This document shows positions 18,937 to 30,359 of a stretch of DNA of 64,000 nt, piece by piece. The position numbers were made by a program, and so were the translations under genes. Within the stretch, counting starts at the first letter, position 1; the number at the start of each line of letters is the position of its first letter. The stretch lies in the NCBI RefSeq assembly GCF_040869045.1, contig NC_090319.1, positions 345,692,302-345,756,301 on the forward strand. Reading direction: 5' to 3'. Below the pieces are notes generated by a model. That model was not told the origin of the DNA. It made no database searches and was given only the letters and a program-made list of their open reading frames with translations. This DNA is from Eurosta solidaginis. Its lineage: Eukaryota > Arthropoda > Insecta > Diptera > Tephritidae.

Positions 18937-20570
18937 CCCAGCTTCATGAAGGCTTCAGTGGTCGACAGGATAAAATCGAGGCCGATGTGGATGCTTTGAG
19001 AGGACGTATCGAGCAGTTACAACTAAATCGTCCAGCAGTTTCAGCGAGTAATCCAAAGGTAAAAACACCATCCTTTGACGGTTCTGTTCCTTTCCAGGTC
19101 TTTAAGCTACAATTTGAGAAGACCGCAACAGTGAACAACTGGAATGCTGAAGATAAAGTTGCTGCACTGTTCATGGCGTTGAAAGGGCCTGCAGCTGAGA
19201 TTTTACAAACCATTCCAGAGGGCGAACGAAACTGTTATGAAGCATTGATGGGAGCTCTAGAGAGACGATACGGAACTGAGCATAGGAGACAGATATATCA
19301 AATGGAGTTGCTGAACCGCTTCCAGAGACCTGGTGAAACATTGCAAGAGTTTGCGTCGGATATTGAAAGGCTAGCACATTTAGCCAATGCGGACGCACCC
19401 GTGGAATACACTGAAAGGGTAAAGATTCAGAGCTTTATAAATGGCATACGGGACGTCGAAACAAAGCGAGCTACATACGCAAACACAAAGCCAGCATTCG
19501 CAGAAACGGTGTCACAAGCTCTGATTCAGGAAACAGCGTCGCTTCTGTGTAAGCCAGTTTTCAAAGCACGCCGTGTGGAAGTGGAAAGGCCAGAGAGGGT
19601 AGACGCAATATTGGAAGCGCTAAAAGGATCGCAAAAGCGGAGTGAAAAAGTTATCAAATGCTTCAAATGTGGGAAGTCCGGTCACATTGCACGTCATTGC
19701 GATCTTGGTCCTAACAGTTCCAACAATGTGGGTGGCCGTAAACGCAAAACTGGAGGAAATGAGCAAGAGCGTGTCGGATGTAAAGAACGAAAACTTGCCC
19801 CAGCTATTGAATGTCCTGTGATATCTGTGTCGCAAATTGGAAGGAAATCAAGCAGTCTTACCGTCAGAGGTAATGTGGATGGCAAAGAGCGTGTACTGAC
19901 TGTAGATACGGGCGCATCTCATTCCTTGATCCGATCTGACTTGGTCAACAGGAGATTAAAACCGTTACCTGGAGCAAGGTTGCGTACGGTCACTGGCGAG
20001 TATTACCAAGTTCAGGGAGAAGTGATATGTGAAGTCTTGATTGGAAAGGTCACGGTTCTACACAAATTCGTTGTGGCGAAGATCGTTGAAGAAGTCATAT
20101 TGGGAGTGGACTTCATGGTTGACCACGACATCAAGATCGATATGCAGAGAAGGGTGATGCGTTATGAGAACCAGAATATACCACTTAACTTCAAGTTGGA
20201 GAAACGGTTCAGTAGTAATCGAGTAATGGTGGAGAAGACTCGACAAAGTCCACGAAAGTCAAAAGAAAAGGTTGATGGATCGAATGTGCCAAATAAAGCG
20301 AAATTAAAAGTACCTGCGAGAAAAAGACCGGCATCGACAAAAACTAATGGACGCACTAAAATGACTGAAATAATTTTTCAGATGGAATGCAAGGGTGGTT
20401 TCAAGCCAGCGCGCACTACTGTTGTGAAACGTCCAGGCGATAGTGATAATGCAAAGTCAATCCGTCAAGTGCAAGCTCTGCGAAGAAGCTCATTGGCCAA
20501 ACAACATAGTGCGAGGGAACGATCAAGACTAATGAGTAGTAAGATGAAACGCAGGTACAATGAGAACTAA
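18909..20570 (+). pseudogene. gag: 2b Gag capsid, CCHC and protease in one frame, ended by a nonsense codon
   Basis: This 553-codon frame shows the family-2 layout most clearly. Capsid homology runs from SFDGSVPFQVFKLQFEK through LQEFASDIERLAHLAN, then comes an intact knuckle CFKCGKSGHIARHC. With no stop or frameshift site it passes through KRKTGGNEQERVGCKERKLA into protease (VDTGASHSLIR, ILGVDFMV), then the basic linker and the junction LAKQHS/ARERSRLMSSKMKRR. It stops at TAA 20568-20570, where 2a and 2c have an AAA codon. Because 2b' has the same stop, it predates the duplication. There is no RT. Confidence 0.85.
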
Positions 20571-20810
20571 AATTCGGAAGGTTTCTTGGAGGGAGATTTG
20601 GTACTGTTATATAACCCTCACCGGCGGAAAGGTGTTCCATCCAAGATTCGGTGCAGTTGGGAAGGCCCGTACAAAGTTGTGAAGAAGATCAGTGATACCA
20701 TCTATCGCATACAAACCACTGGGAAACCACGGTTTAGAAGAGTGGTTCATTTGGAAAGGCTGGCAGCGTATAGATCGAGAGATTTGTCTGATCGGGACGA
20801 TCAGACTTAG
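20571..20810 (+). pseudogene. pol: 2b GPY/F tail after the nonsense codon
   Basis: The frame resumes after the stop: EGDLVLLYNPHRRKGVPSKI, WEGPYKVVKKISDTIYRI, then DLSDRDDQT. This is the C-terminal integrase domain thought to help integration-site choice. It ends in the same hairpin (20786-20806) and polypurine tract as the others. Confidence 0.75.
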
Positions 20811-20821
20811 GTGGAGGGCAG

Positions 20822-21447
20822 TGTAACGAATGTTATCAGCACTGAGCGATGCTATCGTCTCTAAGCCGATGCTAAGCAGTGACGTGAATTCACATCCATA
20901 GATCAATCATTATGTATCTACATAAACGAAACAATAATTGCGTCTACACATATGTACCATGTACGTATACGAGCAGCGGAGAGTCAATGCACAAACACAT
21001 GCATATATCTCAGATACTCCTATAAGTATGCAATGAGAAAAACTATAAAATTGTGCAATTGTAGTGACAGCTGAGAAGTTTGAGAGCTACTGGACTAGTA
21101 GATTCTGGAAGCGCCTAGAAGATGTGAAGGTTGAAATCAAAGAGTATAAAAGGCGGCAATTGTAGAGGCGCTGGAATTCAGTTTGATTTGAGTTGTCAAG
21201 CAGTTTCGACTAAGACGCTATCTAGCGAGCAAGAGCAGTATTATTTTGAATAGTAGTTTCATTTGAGCTATCAATCAGTTTGGTTATTAAGCAAGCTATT
21301 CGTTGCACAGTTTGAGTGTTATTGTGAAGTACTTTAATAAAGGCCATTTTGCATTATTACAAATTGAGAGTTATTTATTCAACAGTTTGGTGATTCGAAC
21401 CTTAGTAGAAGATTTGAAATAAGCGGAATTTCAGTAAATTCGTTACA
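20822..21447 (+). repeat. 3' LTR of 2b
   Basis: It starts TGTAACGAATG and ends ATTCGTTACA. TATAAAA is in GAGTATAAAAGGCGGC near 21144. DINE-like sequence follows directly. Confidence 0.85.
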
Positions 21448-21847
21448 CTATATATACTACCATATATATACTATATATACCACCGATCTTTATGATTTTT
21501 TTAGACAACATATCTTTTATACGTAAGCATTCGTTGAAATTTGAAGCCTCTAGCTCTTAAAATAGGGCAGTAATTACGAAAAGTTTCTTATCTGATCAAT
21601 CGGTTGTGGGGGATATATACTATATACACGACCGATCTCATAAATTTTTTCAGACCACAATATGTGCAATATACTGAAGTATATGGTGAAGTTTGAAGCT
21701 TCAATCTGCTAAATTGAGGAAGATGAGACAAAAATCCTCTTTTTCTGAAAAATCGGTTGTATGGAGGATATATGCTATAGTGGTCCGATCCGGCCGGTTC
21801 CGACAAATGTCTAATCGGACCCCCAAATACACCCGCTCACCAAATTT
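21448..21847 (+). mobile_element. DINE-like repeat remainder, end of unit 1
   Basis: It has CACCGATCTTTATGATTTTT, GAAATTTGAAGCCTCTAGC, ATCCTCTTTTTCTGAAAAAT and GTGGTCCGATCCGGCCGGTT, as in the longer arrays to the right. It ends at CACCAAATTT, where unit 2 begins; in unit 2 the same sequence continues as TTATCAAGATATCTC. Confidence 0.6.
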
Positions 21848-21849
21848 GA
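21848..21849. other. Junction of the tandem duplication
   Basis: CACCAAATTT (unit 1 end) is joined through GA to AATATGAAAAGTAAACAA, the sequence at 4372. No long homology is shared between the two parental ends, which points to end-joining or to an assembly join. Confidence 0.75.
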
Positions 21850-23814
21850 AATATGAAAAGTAAACAATATTTTAGATTGTGGTTATTTCTCAGAAATTTT
21901 GTTTTAAATAAGTGTATAGATGCTTTACGTACAGGAAATTTTTTGGAAACAATCTATTTTTTTGGCGAATATGAAAAGGATTAAAATTTTTCCCAAGTTT
22001 ACAGAAAACGTTTTCAAAGTCAATATTTTATTTAAGGCGTTATTACTTTAATTTTCGTATTAAATAGTACGGATTTAGGGATTCAGGCGTTATTAGGGAG
22101 AAAAAATGCTTTTTTTTTTTAAATTTTCTATAAATTTCGAATTAAAAAAGTGACTTCTCATGAAGAATTTCAAAATAAAATTAATTCCTTTTGATAGTGT
22201 AGGGTATTTTTATTATATTAGTTTCAATGTTTTAACTTTATAATACAACTCAAATTCTGTTTTTGCTTTGAATTGTTTTAATATTTGTCAAGTCATTTAA
22301 ATATTTGTTTTCAATTTTTATATTTCAAAAATTTTCATTAATAAAAGGCACCGATTTTTATAAGACTAACTTAATAATTTTTAATTATTTATGGAAATCA
22401 TCACAATAGACATAAAGGAGAAACTGTAAAACGATTTTGAGGGAAAATCCGTTTTTTGGCGATTTTTAGTTTTATATATTAAGAAGTTATTTAAAAAACT
22501 TTTCATCAAAAATTACGGTGGAAGGAAAATCCTTTAGAATATGTTTGGAATTGTTTTTCACAAAATATGAAATGATGCTTCCCATTAATTTCATTACAGC
22601 ATGTAATTTTATTTCAAAAAAGCTTTTAATTCAAAGCAATTTACATATGAAGGATGAATTAAAAAAAATAATAATAAGGCCGCGTCAGCAGACTGCCGAA
22701 CTGCTACTGAGCCATCATCAAAAATTACGAAGGAAGGAAAATCCTTTAGGAGAAAACATGTTTGGAATTGTTTTTAACAAACTATGAAATGAAACTTCCT
22801 ATAAATTTCATTACAGCATGTAATTTTATTTCAAAACAGCTTTTAATTATCAAAATCAAAAGTTGAGTTAACAACATCAAAACGCAATGTAAAGAAATCG
22901 GAAAAGCAAATCAAACAACTAAACGAGGATATTTCAAAAACACAAGATAAGTTGGTGGCAATCAGCACCAAGCGCCAACATTATTATGATGAAACGTCTC
23001 GATTCTTGAAAGAAATTGAAGAGGCCCAAAAAGAGATTGAAAGAGATTGATTTGGCGAATATGAAAAGTAAACAATATTTTAGATTGTGGTTATTTCTCA
23101 GAATTTTTTTTTAAATAAGTGTATAGATGTTTTACGTACAGGAAATTTTTTGGAAACAATCTATTTTTTTGGCGAATATGAAAAGGATTAAAATTTCTCC
23201 TAAGTTTACAGAAAACGTTTTCAAAAAGTCAATATTTTATTTAAGGCGTTATTACTTTAATTTACGTATGAAATAGTACGGATGTAGGGATTCAGGCGTT
23301 ATTAGGGAGACAAAAATTTTTTTTTTGAAATTTTCTATAAATTTCGAATTAAAAAAAAGTGACTTCTCATGAAGAATTTCAAAATAAAATTAATCCATTT
23401 TGATAAGGAAAATCCTTTAGAATATGTTTGGAATTGTTTTTAACAAAATATGAAATGAAGCTTCCCATAAATTTCATTACAGCATGTAATTTTATTTCAA
23501 AAAAGCTTTTAATTCAAAGCAATTTATGAAGGATGAATTAAAAAAAAATAATAGTAAGCCGCGTCAGCAGACTGCCGAACTGCCACTGAGCCATCATCAA
23601 AAACTACGAAGGAAAGAAAATCCTTTAGAAGAAAATATGTTTGGAATTGTTTTTAACAAACTATGAAATGAAACTTCCTATAAATCTCATTACAGCATTT
23701 AATTTTATTTCAAAGCTATTTATGAGGGTCGAATAAAAAAATAAAAAAATAATCCGCGTCAGCAGACTGCCGAACTTCAACTGGGCCAAAATCACATCGG
23801 CAGCTCATTTTATA
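21850..23814 (+). repeat. Unit-2 copies of the 300-bp and 190-bp repeats and LTR-like piece
   Basis: The order matches 4372-6339: 300-bp repeat (21850-22192), TGTAGGG piece from 22198, 190-bp repeats (22515-22863), 300-bp repeat (23051-23402) and 190-bp repeats (23403-23790). Differences are few, for example an added G in AAGGCCGCGTC near 22680. Confidence 0.75.
22847..23050 (+). pseudogene. Unit-2 copy of the SMC4-like coiled-coil fragment
   Basis: The same 67 codons as 5368-5571 are present, with no change seen by eye, ending at TGA 23048-23050. It has no start and no ATPase domain. The conserved frame reflects the recent duplication and is not evidence of function. Confidence 0.4.
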
Positions 23815-25576
23815 TAAATTCTCAAATTCAAGGCCAACTTTTTTGGATTTGGATTCAAATTTGGGCATAGACTACTTTATAATGATAATAATTTGGCATA
23901 CTTTATGGAAAACTTAGAAAATAAAAAAAAAAAAAATATAAATAAATTCTCAAATTCAAGGCCAACTTTTTTGGATTTGGATTCAAATTTGGGCATAGAC
24001 TACTTTATAATCAAAATAATTTGGCACACCTTATGGAAAACTTAGTAAATCTAAAAAAATTAAATATAAATAAATTCTCAAATTCAAGGCCAACTTTATT
24101 GGATTTGGATTCAAATTTGGGCATAGACTACTTTATAATGATAATAATTTGGCATACTTTATGGAAAACTTAGAAAATCAAAAAAAAAAAATATAAATAA
24201 ATTCTCAAATTCAAGGCCAACTTTTTTGGATTTGGATTCAAATTTTGGCATAGACTACTTTGTAATGAAAATAATTTGGCACACTTTATGGAAAACTTAG
24301 TAAATCTAAAAAAAATAAAATATAAATAAATTCTCAAACTCAAGGCCAAATTTTGGATTTGGATTAAAATTTGGGCATAAAAAAAAAAAAATGTAAGGCG
24401 CGATAACCTCCGAAGAGATCTAAGGCCGAGCTTCTCTTCCAATTTGCGTCGTGCTCCTCTTGATTTTCCCTACAAATTGGCCGGATGGGACCTTCTTGAT
24501 TTTATGCCGATTCCGAACGGCATCTGCAAGGCAGATGAGTTTTCACTGAGAGCTTTTCATGGCAGAAATACACCCGGAGCGCTTGCCAAACACTGCCGAG
24601 GGGCGACCCCGCTTAGAAAAATTTTCTTCTAATTGAGAAACCTTATTTCTAAAAATTTTGATGTTGCTTTGCCCGGGGTTTGAACCCAGGGCATCCGGTG
24701 TGGTAGGCGGAGCACGCTACCATCACACCACGGTGGCCGCGCATAGACTACTTTATAATGAAAATAATTTGGCACACTTTATGGAAAACTTAGTAAATCT
24801 AAAAATAATAAAGTATAAATAAATTCTCATACATACCCAACTTTTTTGGATTTGGATTCAAATTTGGGCATAGACTACTTTATAATGAAAATAATTTGGC
24901 ACACTTTATGGAAAACTTAGTAAATCAAAAAAAAAAAAAAAAAAAAAAAAATATATAAATAAATTCAAGGCCAACTTTTTTGGATTTGGATTCAAATTTG
25001 CGCATAGACTACTTTATAATGAAAATAATTTGGCAAACTTTATGGAAGACTTAGTAAATCTAAAAAAATAAAATATAAATAAATTCCCAAATTCAAGGAC
25101 AACTTTTTTGGATTTGTATTCAAATTTGGGCATTGAGTACTTTATAATGAAAATAATTTGGCATACTTTATGGAAAACTTAGTAAATATAAAAAAAAATA
25201 AATGTAAATAAATTCTCAAATTCAAGGCCAACTTTTTTGGATTTGGATTCAAATTTGGACACTTTATAATGAAAATAATTTGGCACACTTTATGGAAAAC
25301 TTAGTAAATCTAAAAAAAATAAAATATAAATAAATTTCCAATTCAAGGCCAACTTTTTTGGATTTGGATTCAAATTTGGGCATAGACTACTTTATTATCA
25401 AAATAATTTGGCACACTTTATGCAAAACTTAGTAAATCTATAAAAAAATAAAATATAAATAAATTCTCCAATTCAAGGCCAACTTTTTTGGATTTGGATT
25501 CAAATTTGGGCATAGACTACTTTATAATCAAAATAATTTGGCACACTTTATAGAAAACTCAGTAAATCTAAAAAAA
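23815..25576 (+). repeat. 128-bp satellite array, unit 2
   Basis: It has the same monomers and order as 6340-8098, including the SINE interruption and the long A-run (24927-24949). A-runs differ slightly in length from unit 1. Confidence 0.88.
24379..24740 (-). mobile_element. tRNA-derived SINE, unit-2 copy
   Basis: Box A and box B are unchanged, and GCAT flanks both ends (24375-24378 and 24741-24744). It differs from the unit-1 SINE by at least one base (CTTCTTGATT against CTTCATGATT) and in the A-run length. Confidence 0.78.
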
Positions 25577-26105
25577 AAAAAACAAGTAAGGACGGGACTG
25601 TCTTCGGCTGTGCCGAAGACTTCATACCTTTCATGAATGGAGCTGAACAATAATCTTATCCCGTTCGTAATCTCTGAATAATCGGATGTATAAGATAAGA
25701 AATATATAGTGAACCGATCTACATACCCAAACGATTTTTAAAATAAATATAAAATAAACAAGTAAGGACGGGACTGTCTTCGGCTATGCCGAAGACTTCA
25801 TACCTTTCATGAATGGGGCTGAACAATAATCTTATCCCGTTCGTAATCTCCGAATAATCGGATGTATAAGATAAGAAATATCTAGCGAACAGATCTACAT
25901 ACCTAAACGATTTTTAAGATAAATATAAAATAAAAAATAGGTAGGTACTTTGTGTGAGGATGCAAAGTTTCAGGTTTTTTGTGGTCTGCGTGTAAAAACT
26001 ATGACTACGAATCACGTATTTCAAAAATATATGACGTAAACGTAACTATTTGATGAAATTTGAAGCTTCTAGCCGTAAAAAAGCGGCCAAAATGACAGTT
26101 TATAT
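25577..26105 (+). mobile_element. DINE-like repeat, unit 2, left of element 1b
   Basis: It matches 8099-8626: two AAGTAAGGACGGGACT units (near 25585 and 25763) with their hairpins, then the AT-rich modules. It is cut at ATAT (26102-26105), the target duplication of element 1b; the rest continues at 32561. Confidence 0.6.
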
Positions 26106-26807
26106 TGTAACGAATTTGCTGCAAATCCTCTTATTTGCCCCTTTTGCTAGGTTCGTATCGCTAAACTGTTGAATAATTAACTCCAATATTGAATAATGGA
26201 AAAATGGCCTTTATTAAAATGCTTCACAATAACACTCAAACTGTGCAACGAATAGCTTAATAACCAAACTGATAGCTCAAATGAAACTCCACTAATCAAA
26301 ATAATACTGGTATTGCTCGCTAGATATCTTCTTAGTCGTAACTGCTGATCAACTCAAATCAAACTGAATTACTTCTTACTCGCTGGCGCCGCTTTTATAG
26401 TTTACGCTGCATACTTCTAGGCTCTTCGGTTTCCAGAACTTACTAGTTGTTTCGGCTACAAAATCGCCAGCCACAACTACGTGCACAAATTATTGCTCTC
26501 TCTTGTGACAACTCAGATAAGATATATGCACGTGTTTGTGCATTGCCGCTCCGCTGCTCGTATACGTACATATGTGTAGACGCAATTATTTATTCGTTTA
26601 TGTAGATACATAAAGATTGAATTATTGATGTGAATGTTTGTAGTTTGCGCACATAGGCATATAAGTAAATGCATCTGTGTGTGACATCTCTCTGGGCTGC
26701 CTTATATATGTGTATACTTGATTTAATTATTAACGTAAATACTGCTTGGCATGGCCTTAGCATCGCCTTAGTGATGGGATAATTTAGTGATGCTAATATC
26801 CGTGACA
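26106..26807 (-). repeat. 3' LTR of 1b
   Basis: On the minus strand it starts TGTCACGGATA at 26807 and ends ATTCGTTACA at 26106. The polypurine tract lies at 26808-26819. Confidence 0.9.
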
Positions 26808-26843
26808 CTGCCCTCCACCTAAGTCTGATCGTCCCGATCAGAC
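26808..26843 (-). promoter_or_regulatory. Terminal hairpin and polypurine tract of 1b
   Basis: The hairpin arms GTCTGATCG and CGATCAGAC (26823-26843) are perfect, with the loop TCC on the plus strand. The tract CTGCCCTCCACC (plus strand) abuts the LTR. Confidence 0.55.
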
Positions 26844-29800
26844 AAATCTCTCGATCTAAACGTTGCTAGCCTTTCCAAATGGACCACCTTCATTTTGGTT
26901 CGTGGTTTACCGATGGTTTGTATGCGGTACACTACATCGTTGATCCGTTTTACAACTTTGTATGGGCCTTCCCAATTACACTGCAATTTCGGGGACAAAC
27001 CTTTTTTACGTTGTGGGTTGTATAACAGCACCAAATCTCCTTCCTGAAAACATTCTGAATTAATTGCTTTATCATATCTGGCTTTCATCTTGTCACTCAT
27101 AATCTTTGTTCGTTGCCTTATCAGATCATGTATTTCTCTTAGCTCTTCTTCCAAATCACTAGTGGATTTCCTGACATTTCTCTCCGCATTGGCATCTATC
27201 CCAAACTTCAAATCAGCTGGCAGTCTAAGGTCATTGCCAAAAATTACTTTTGCAGGGGTTTGGCCCGTTGTCTCATGCACTGCTGATCGGTAAGCCATCA
27301 AGAATAATGGTATGCGGGTATCCCATTCTTTATGGTACTTGTCCACTACTTTCCTTAAGTGCTCCTCCAATGTTCTATTGAATCGTTCTACCATACCATC
27401 GGATTGAGGATGCAATGCAGTTGTCCGTGTTAGAATGTAACTCCATTGGTACACCATACCTTGCAACCCAATTGTTTATAAAAACTTCTGCTGCCGTTTC
27501 CGCTTCTTGATTTGGGATTGGGTATACCTCTGGCCATTTGCTGAAATAATCCATAACTACCAGTACGTATTTGTTTCCGCCGTTGCTAGTAGGAAATGGA
27601 CCGGCGACATCCATAGCGATCCTTTCAAATGGCGCACCTGAGTTATATTGCTTCATCTGGCCATGACTTCGTGTTCTGGGCCCTTTCGCTCTGCTGCAAA
27701 CCTCGCAGTTCGCAATCCACTCAGTGACCGACTGACGGCAACCAACCCAATAGAATCTCTGTTTAATCTTCTCGAGCGTCTTCGTGATTCCAAGATGACC
27801 TCCGCTTGGACCATTATGCAGCTCGCTGAGCACATCAGGAATCCTCTTTCTGGGAACAACTATCAGTTTATTCTTGTATTTACCATCCTCACTCTCCCAT
27901 ACTCGATGAAGGCAACCGGATATCAATTCCAAACTGTTCCACGGTGCCCAATATGACTTCGCAATCGGACTCTCTGCTGACATCTCTTCTCTGTTTGGTC
28001 TTTCATTTCGTTCGAGCCCTTGCATAACACGTGACAGATCTGCATCTTCTAGCTGGCACTTTCTTAGCTGTTCCTTGTCCCATTCATCTGTACATGTTAT
28101 AGTCATTAGCCGGACATCTATAATGTCTTCTTTAGCCTCGGCTTTTGAACAGTGCTTGCATTCCAAACTACATGGTCTTCGTGACATTGCATCGGCATTT
28201 CCATGGGTACTACCTTTTCGATGCTCAATGGAAAAGTCATAGCTTTGTAGTCGCTCGATCCACCGTGCCAATTGTCCTTCTGGATTACGGAACTGCAGTA
28301 GCCATTTTAAAGCTGCGTGATCTGTCCTGACACGGAATCGCTGGCCGTAGAAGTATTTGTGAAAATGTTTAACGCACTCTACCAATGCCAACAGCTCTCT
28401 CCGCGTAACGCAGTAGTTCCTCTCTGGTTTTCCAATCGAACGGCTGTAATATGCAACTACCTTCTCCTGTCCATCGACCAGTTGTGATAAAACGCCTCCT
28501 ATAGCATATCCACTCGCATCTGTATCTAGAATAAATGTTGCTCCTGGAATCGGATATGCTAACATTGGGGCAGTGCACAAACGCTCCTTCAATGTTTGGA
28601 AAGCCACTTCTTGCTCCTTCTTCCATTCAAAAGCTTTATTTTTTCTTGTAAGCTCATGGAGGCTATGGGCTACGCTGGAAAAATTTTGTACAAATCGGCG
28701 GTAATATGTGCACAGCCCAAGGAAACTTCTTAATTCATGTAGGTTCTGTGGTCTTGGCCAATCCTTTACAGCCTCTATCTTTTCGTTCGCAATGCAGATG
28801 CCCTCTGTCGTTACCTTGTGACCCAAATAATTTACTTCCTTTTTAAACAGCGCACACTTTTTGGGACTTAACTTCAGACCAGCGCCAGCTATTCTTTGGA
28901 AAACTTCCTCCAAGTTCTTAAGATGTTCATCGAAATTCTTGCCCAATACGATGATGTCGTCCAGGTACACCAAGCATGTTTTCCAATGTAGTCCTTTCAA
29001 TACCTGATCCATGAGTCTCTCGAAAGTAGCTGGTGCATTACATAGTCCAAAGGGCATTACTGTAAATTGCCAAAGACCATCTCCGACGCTGAAGGCTGTT
29101 TTCTCTTTGTCTTCCTCATTTACCTCCACTTGCCAGTTGCCGCTTTTCAAGTCCAGTGTGGAAAACCATTTCGTACCAGAGAGCGAGTCCAGAGTGTCGT
29201 CAATTCTTGGCAATGGGTAGCTATCCTTTTTCGTAACGTCATTCAACTTCCGGTAGTCCACGCAAAACCTCATTTTTCCATCCTTCTTCTTTACAAGTAC
29301 TACCGGTGAGCTCCAGGGACTAGCTGATGGTTCGATGACGCCGCTGTCGCTCATTTCTTGTATAATTTGACTCACAACTTGCCGCTTCGCCAGTGGAACA
29401 CTACGTGGAGCTTGACGGATCGGCCTCGCATCTCCAGTGTCAATTTGATGTTTCACAACGTTGGTGCGGCCTGGTTTAGAACCATCCTGGTCAAATATGT
29501 TCGCGTACTTTAGGAGCAGTTGTTTTGCCTTACTCTGATATGCTTCCTCTAGCCCCTGCGTCCATGCCGTGATGTCATTTGAAAGATTAGTATTACTAGC
29601 TGAAACGTGTTCCTGGAGCTGTTCACAGTTAATAACTACTTCAGCCTCTTGGCATCTTCCCAAAATAGCTCCTTTAGTTAGTTTGAGTGGTGAATTGAAC
29701 TCATTGAGTACTCTTACTGGAACACGTCCATCTTGTTTTGTCATAGCCAGGGTTTTTCCTACAAGTATGTTCAGTGCTGATTTGTTTGCTGCTTCGACAA

Positions 29801-30347
29801 CCCACAATTTGTTTGTCCCACAATCTCCATCAACCTTTGCCCAGATGACTGCTTCGGATTTTGGTGGTATTCGCTGACTCTCTTCCACCAGCACTCGTTT
29901 ACTGCTGTAGCCTCTCTCGTAGCCGAAATTAAGTGGTACATCCATGTTCTTATATCGCATCGTCTTGCTTTGCATGTCGATCTTGATGCCCTGGTCGATT
30001 AAGAAGTCCACTCCAATTATAATTTCATCAACAATCTCTGCCACTATAAAATTGTGTACTACCGTGACGTTCCCAATTGCGACTTCACATGATACTTCTC
30101 CTAGAACCGTGCTGTCTTCTCCAGTGGCTGTACGCAATCTTGCTCCATGCAATGGTGTTATCTTCTTGTTGGCTAAATCCGCTCGAATGATGGAATGAGA
30201 TGCACCCGTATCTACAGTCAGTAAACGTTCCTTTCCATCCACATGTCCTCCGACAGTAAGATTGCTTGACCTTCTTCCAATTTGCGAGATAGAGATTATG
30301 GGGCATTCAATTGAGGGAGCCAGCTGTCGCCCCTTGCGGCTGACTCG
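26819..30347 (-). pseudogene. pol: Pol of element 1b, integrase core broken by a 65-bp deletion
   Basis: Pol is open from the frameshift site near 30350 through the linker, protease (VDTGASHS), RT (FCVDYRKLN, LDLKSG, YLDD), RNase H and the integrase zinc finger (HNGPSGGH, CEVC) to AMDVAGP. After GVPMELHS, about 65 bases are missing compared with 1a (near 27433). This removes the second catalytic Asp of integrase and shifts the frame; the first frame ends at 27375. The remaining frame (27466 down to 26819) resumes at TRTTALHPQSDGMVERFNRT and includes GPY/F. The eight bases lost in 1a are present, so the gag-to-pol slip would work. RT could be active, but integrase could not. LDLKSGN replaces LDLKSGY. 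Confidence 0.88.
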
Positions 30348-30349
30348 CT

Positions 30350-30359
30350 TTAGTTTAAC
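30350..30359 (-). promoter_or_regulatory. -1 frameshift heptamer at the gag stop (1b)
   Basis: On the minus strand it reads G TTA AAC TAA, with the heptamer at 30359-30353 and the stop at 30352-30350. The -1 frame is open from here into protease (VKLKRVSRKGRQLAPSIECP), which is direct support for frameshifting in this copy. Confidence 0.72.

Larger units (their letters stand above)
15431..21447 (+). mobile_element. Tandem pair of non-autonomous gypsy elements 2a-2b sharing one LTR
   Basis: The order is LTR, 2a internal, LTR, 2b internal, LTR. The middle LTR (17763-18390) is followed directly by a primer site and a second gag. Both internal regions carry gag, protease and the integrase GPY/F tail but lack RT, RNase H and the integrase core. 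Outer flanks are ATAT (15427-15430) and CTAT (21448-21451), an imperfect target duplication. Confidence 0.85.
4372..21847 (+). repeat. Segmental duplication, unit 1 (about 17.5 kb)
   Basis: From 4372 to 21847 the sequence reappears in the same order and orientation at 21850-45694. Matched landmarks are the SMC4-like fragment (5368/22847), the SINE (6901/24379), element 1a (8933/32871), 2a (15431/39287) and 2b (18390/42236). The only large difference is the 6455-bp element 1b in unit 2. At the junction, CACCAAATTT (ending 21847) is followed by two extra bases (GA), then the AATATGAAAAG of 4372. By eye the two units differ by scattered substitutions and small indels. Confidence 0.9.
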
